64,000 nt of DNA. Origin: Cetobacterium sp. ZOR0034. Lineage in GTDB: Bacteria; Fusobacteriota; Fusobacteriia; Fusobacteriales; Fusobacteriaceae. The stretch is taken from the NCBI RefSeq assembly GCF_000799075.1, contig NZ_JTLI01000007.1, forward strand, positions 62,001 through 126,000, given 5' to 3'. This document shows, in pieces, positions 63,710 to 64,000 of this stretch. Position 1 is the first letter of the stretch. The number at the start of each line of letters is the position of its first letter. Below the pieces are notes generated by a model. It was not told where the DNA came from, did no database searches, and worked only from the letters and a program-made list of their open reading frames with translations. A program made the translations under genes and the position numbers.

Positions 63710-64000
63710 ATGTTAAATTGTTTAAAAAATAAAGATCTTGATATTTACAATGCTATTGAAAATGAGTTACATAGACAAGAGTATGGTTTAGAACTTATCG
63801 CCTCGGAAAATTTTGTATCAACTAGTGTTATGGAAGCTGTTGGATCAGTTTTGACTAATAAATATGCAGAAGGATACCCTTCAAAGCGTTACTATGGTGG
63901 CTGTGAATTTGTAGATGTTGTCGAATCACTTGCTATCGAAAGAGCAAAAGAATTATTTGGAGCTAAATATGCTAATGTTCAAGCTCATTCTGGATCTGGA
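63710..64000 (+). CDS. glyA: Serine hydroxymethyltransferase, N-terminal part (cut by window edge)
   Basis: An ATG at 63710 with GGGAGG upstream opens a frame that runs off the window after 97 codons. The visible residues include [38 protein letters not shown] and VQAHSGSG, the conserved N-terminal part of GlyA. The enzyme interconverts serine and glycine with tetrahydrofolate, using PLP. It is divergent from the purine riboswitch. Folate one-carbon and purine metabolism are linked, but co-regulation is not shown. Confidence 0.95.
   Translation, partial: MLNCLKNKDLDIYNAIENELHRQEYGLELIASENFVSTSVMEAVGSVLTNKYAEGYPSKRYYGGCEFVDVVESLAIERAKELFGAKYANVQAHSGSG

Overview
This 64 kb window is a low-GC, AT-rich bacterial chromosome segment. 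The likely source is a member of the Fusobacteriota, with Cetobacterium or a Fusobacterium mortiferum-like species the best guess. This is inferred from three things. The codon use is extremely AT-rich and the ribosome binding sites are of the AGGAGG type. The cell is clearly diderm, because a LamB-type maltoporin and lipoproteins are encoded. The alpha-glucoside PTS plus GH4 6-phospho-alpha-glucosidase pair resembles the malB-malH system of F. mortiferum. No tRNA, rRNA, CRISPR array or insertion sequence was seen.

Layout. Positions 1-2600 look accessory: a truncated AAA-ATPase-like gene, a MATE exporter, and a compact locus made of a strong promoter, two tandem 54-bp repeats, a leaky terminator and a PBECR4-type nuclease-like gene. 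That order is the order of a type III (RNA antitoxin) toxin-antitoxin system, and it is the most interesting item in the window. Positions 2.6-4.2 kb hold an NSS-family transporter preceded by a 24-codon leader peptide with three consecutive Trp codons and an attenuator. Positions 4.2-7.9 kb hold a small alarmone synthetase and a polyphosphate:AMP phosphotransferase in tandem, a small zinc protein and a USP-like protein. Positions 7.9-12.6 kb are a melibiose-type operon (LacI regulator, GH36 alpha-galactosidase, MelB). Positions 13.1-18 kb are the ribose operon rbsKDACB. Positions 18-22.8 kb are a NarABC-like molybdenum nitrate reductase cluster with a SLAC1/TehA-type channel.

Positions 22.9-44.7 kb alternate three c-di-GMP enzymes with sugar loci. 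These are a PTS/GH13/EEP operon with its LacI repressor, the malB-malH pair with an RpiR regulator, and a probable mannosylglycerate locus (PTS permease, GH38 alpha-mannosidase, RpiR regulator, divergent glycerate kinase). The cofactor genes moeA and a fused mobA-mobB, which would serve the nitrate reductase, follow. Positions 44.7-57.5 kb hold a ParB-like protein with a phosphoesterase, then a maltodextrin regulon: malEFG, a TrmB regulator, a lipoprotein and glgP on the minus strand, and lamB and malQ divergently. The divergent promoters share 19-bp inverted repeats that are likely TrmB operators.

The right end carries a degenerate methyltransferase, a FetAB-like exporter, thiamine salvage genes (thiD, thiM) under a TPP riboswitch, a secreted GH108-like lysozyme, a lipoprotein amidohydrolase under a guanine-type purine riboswitch, and the start of glyA. 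Overall the region encodes import and breakdown of alpha-linked sugars and ribose, feeding glycolysis. None of the three PTS permeases carries an EIIA domain and the maltodextrin ABC importer has no ATPase here, so shared components must be encoded elsewhere. Family names come from recognising motifs by eye; no database search was possible.
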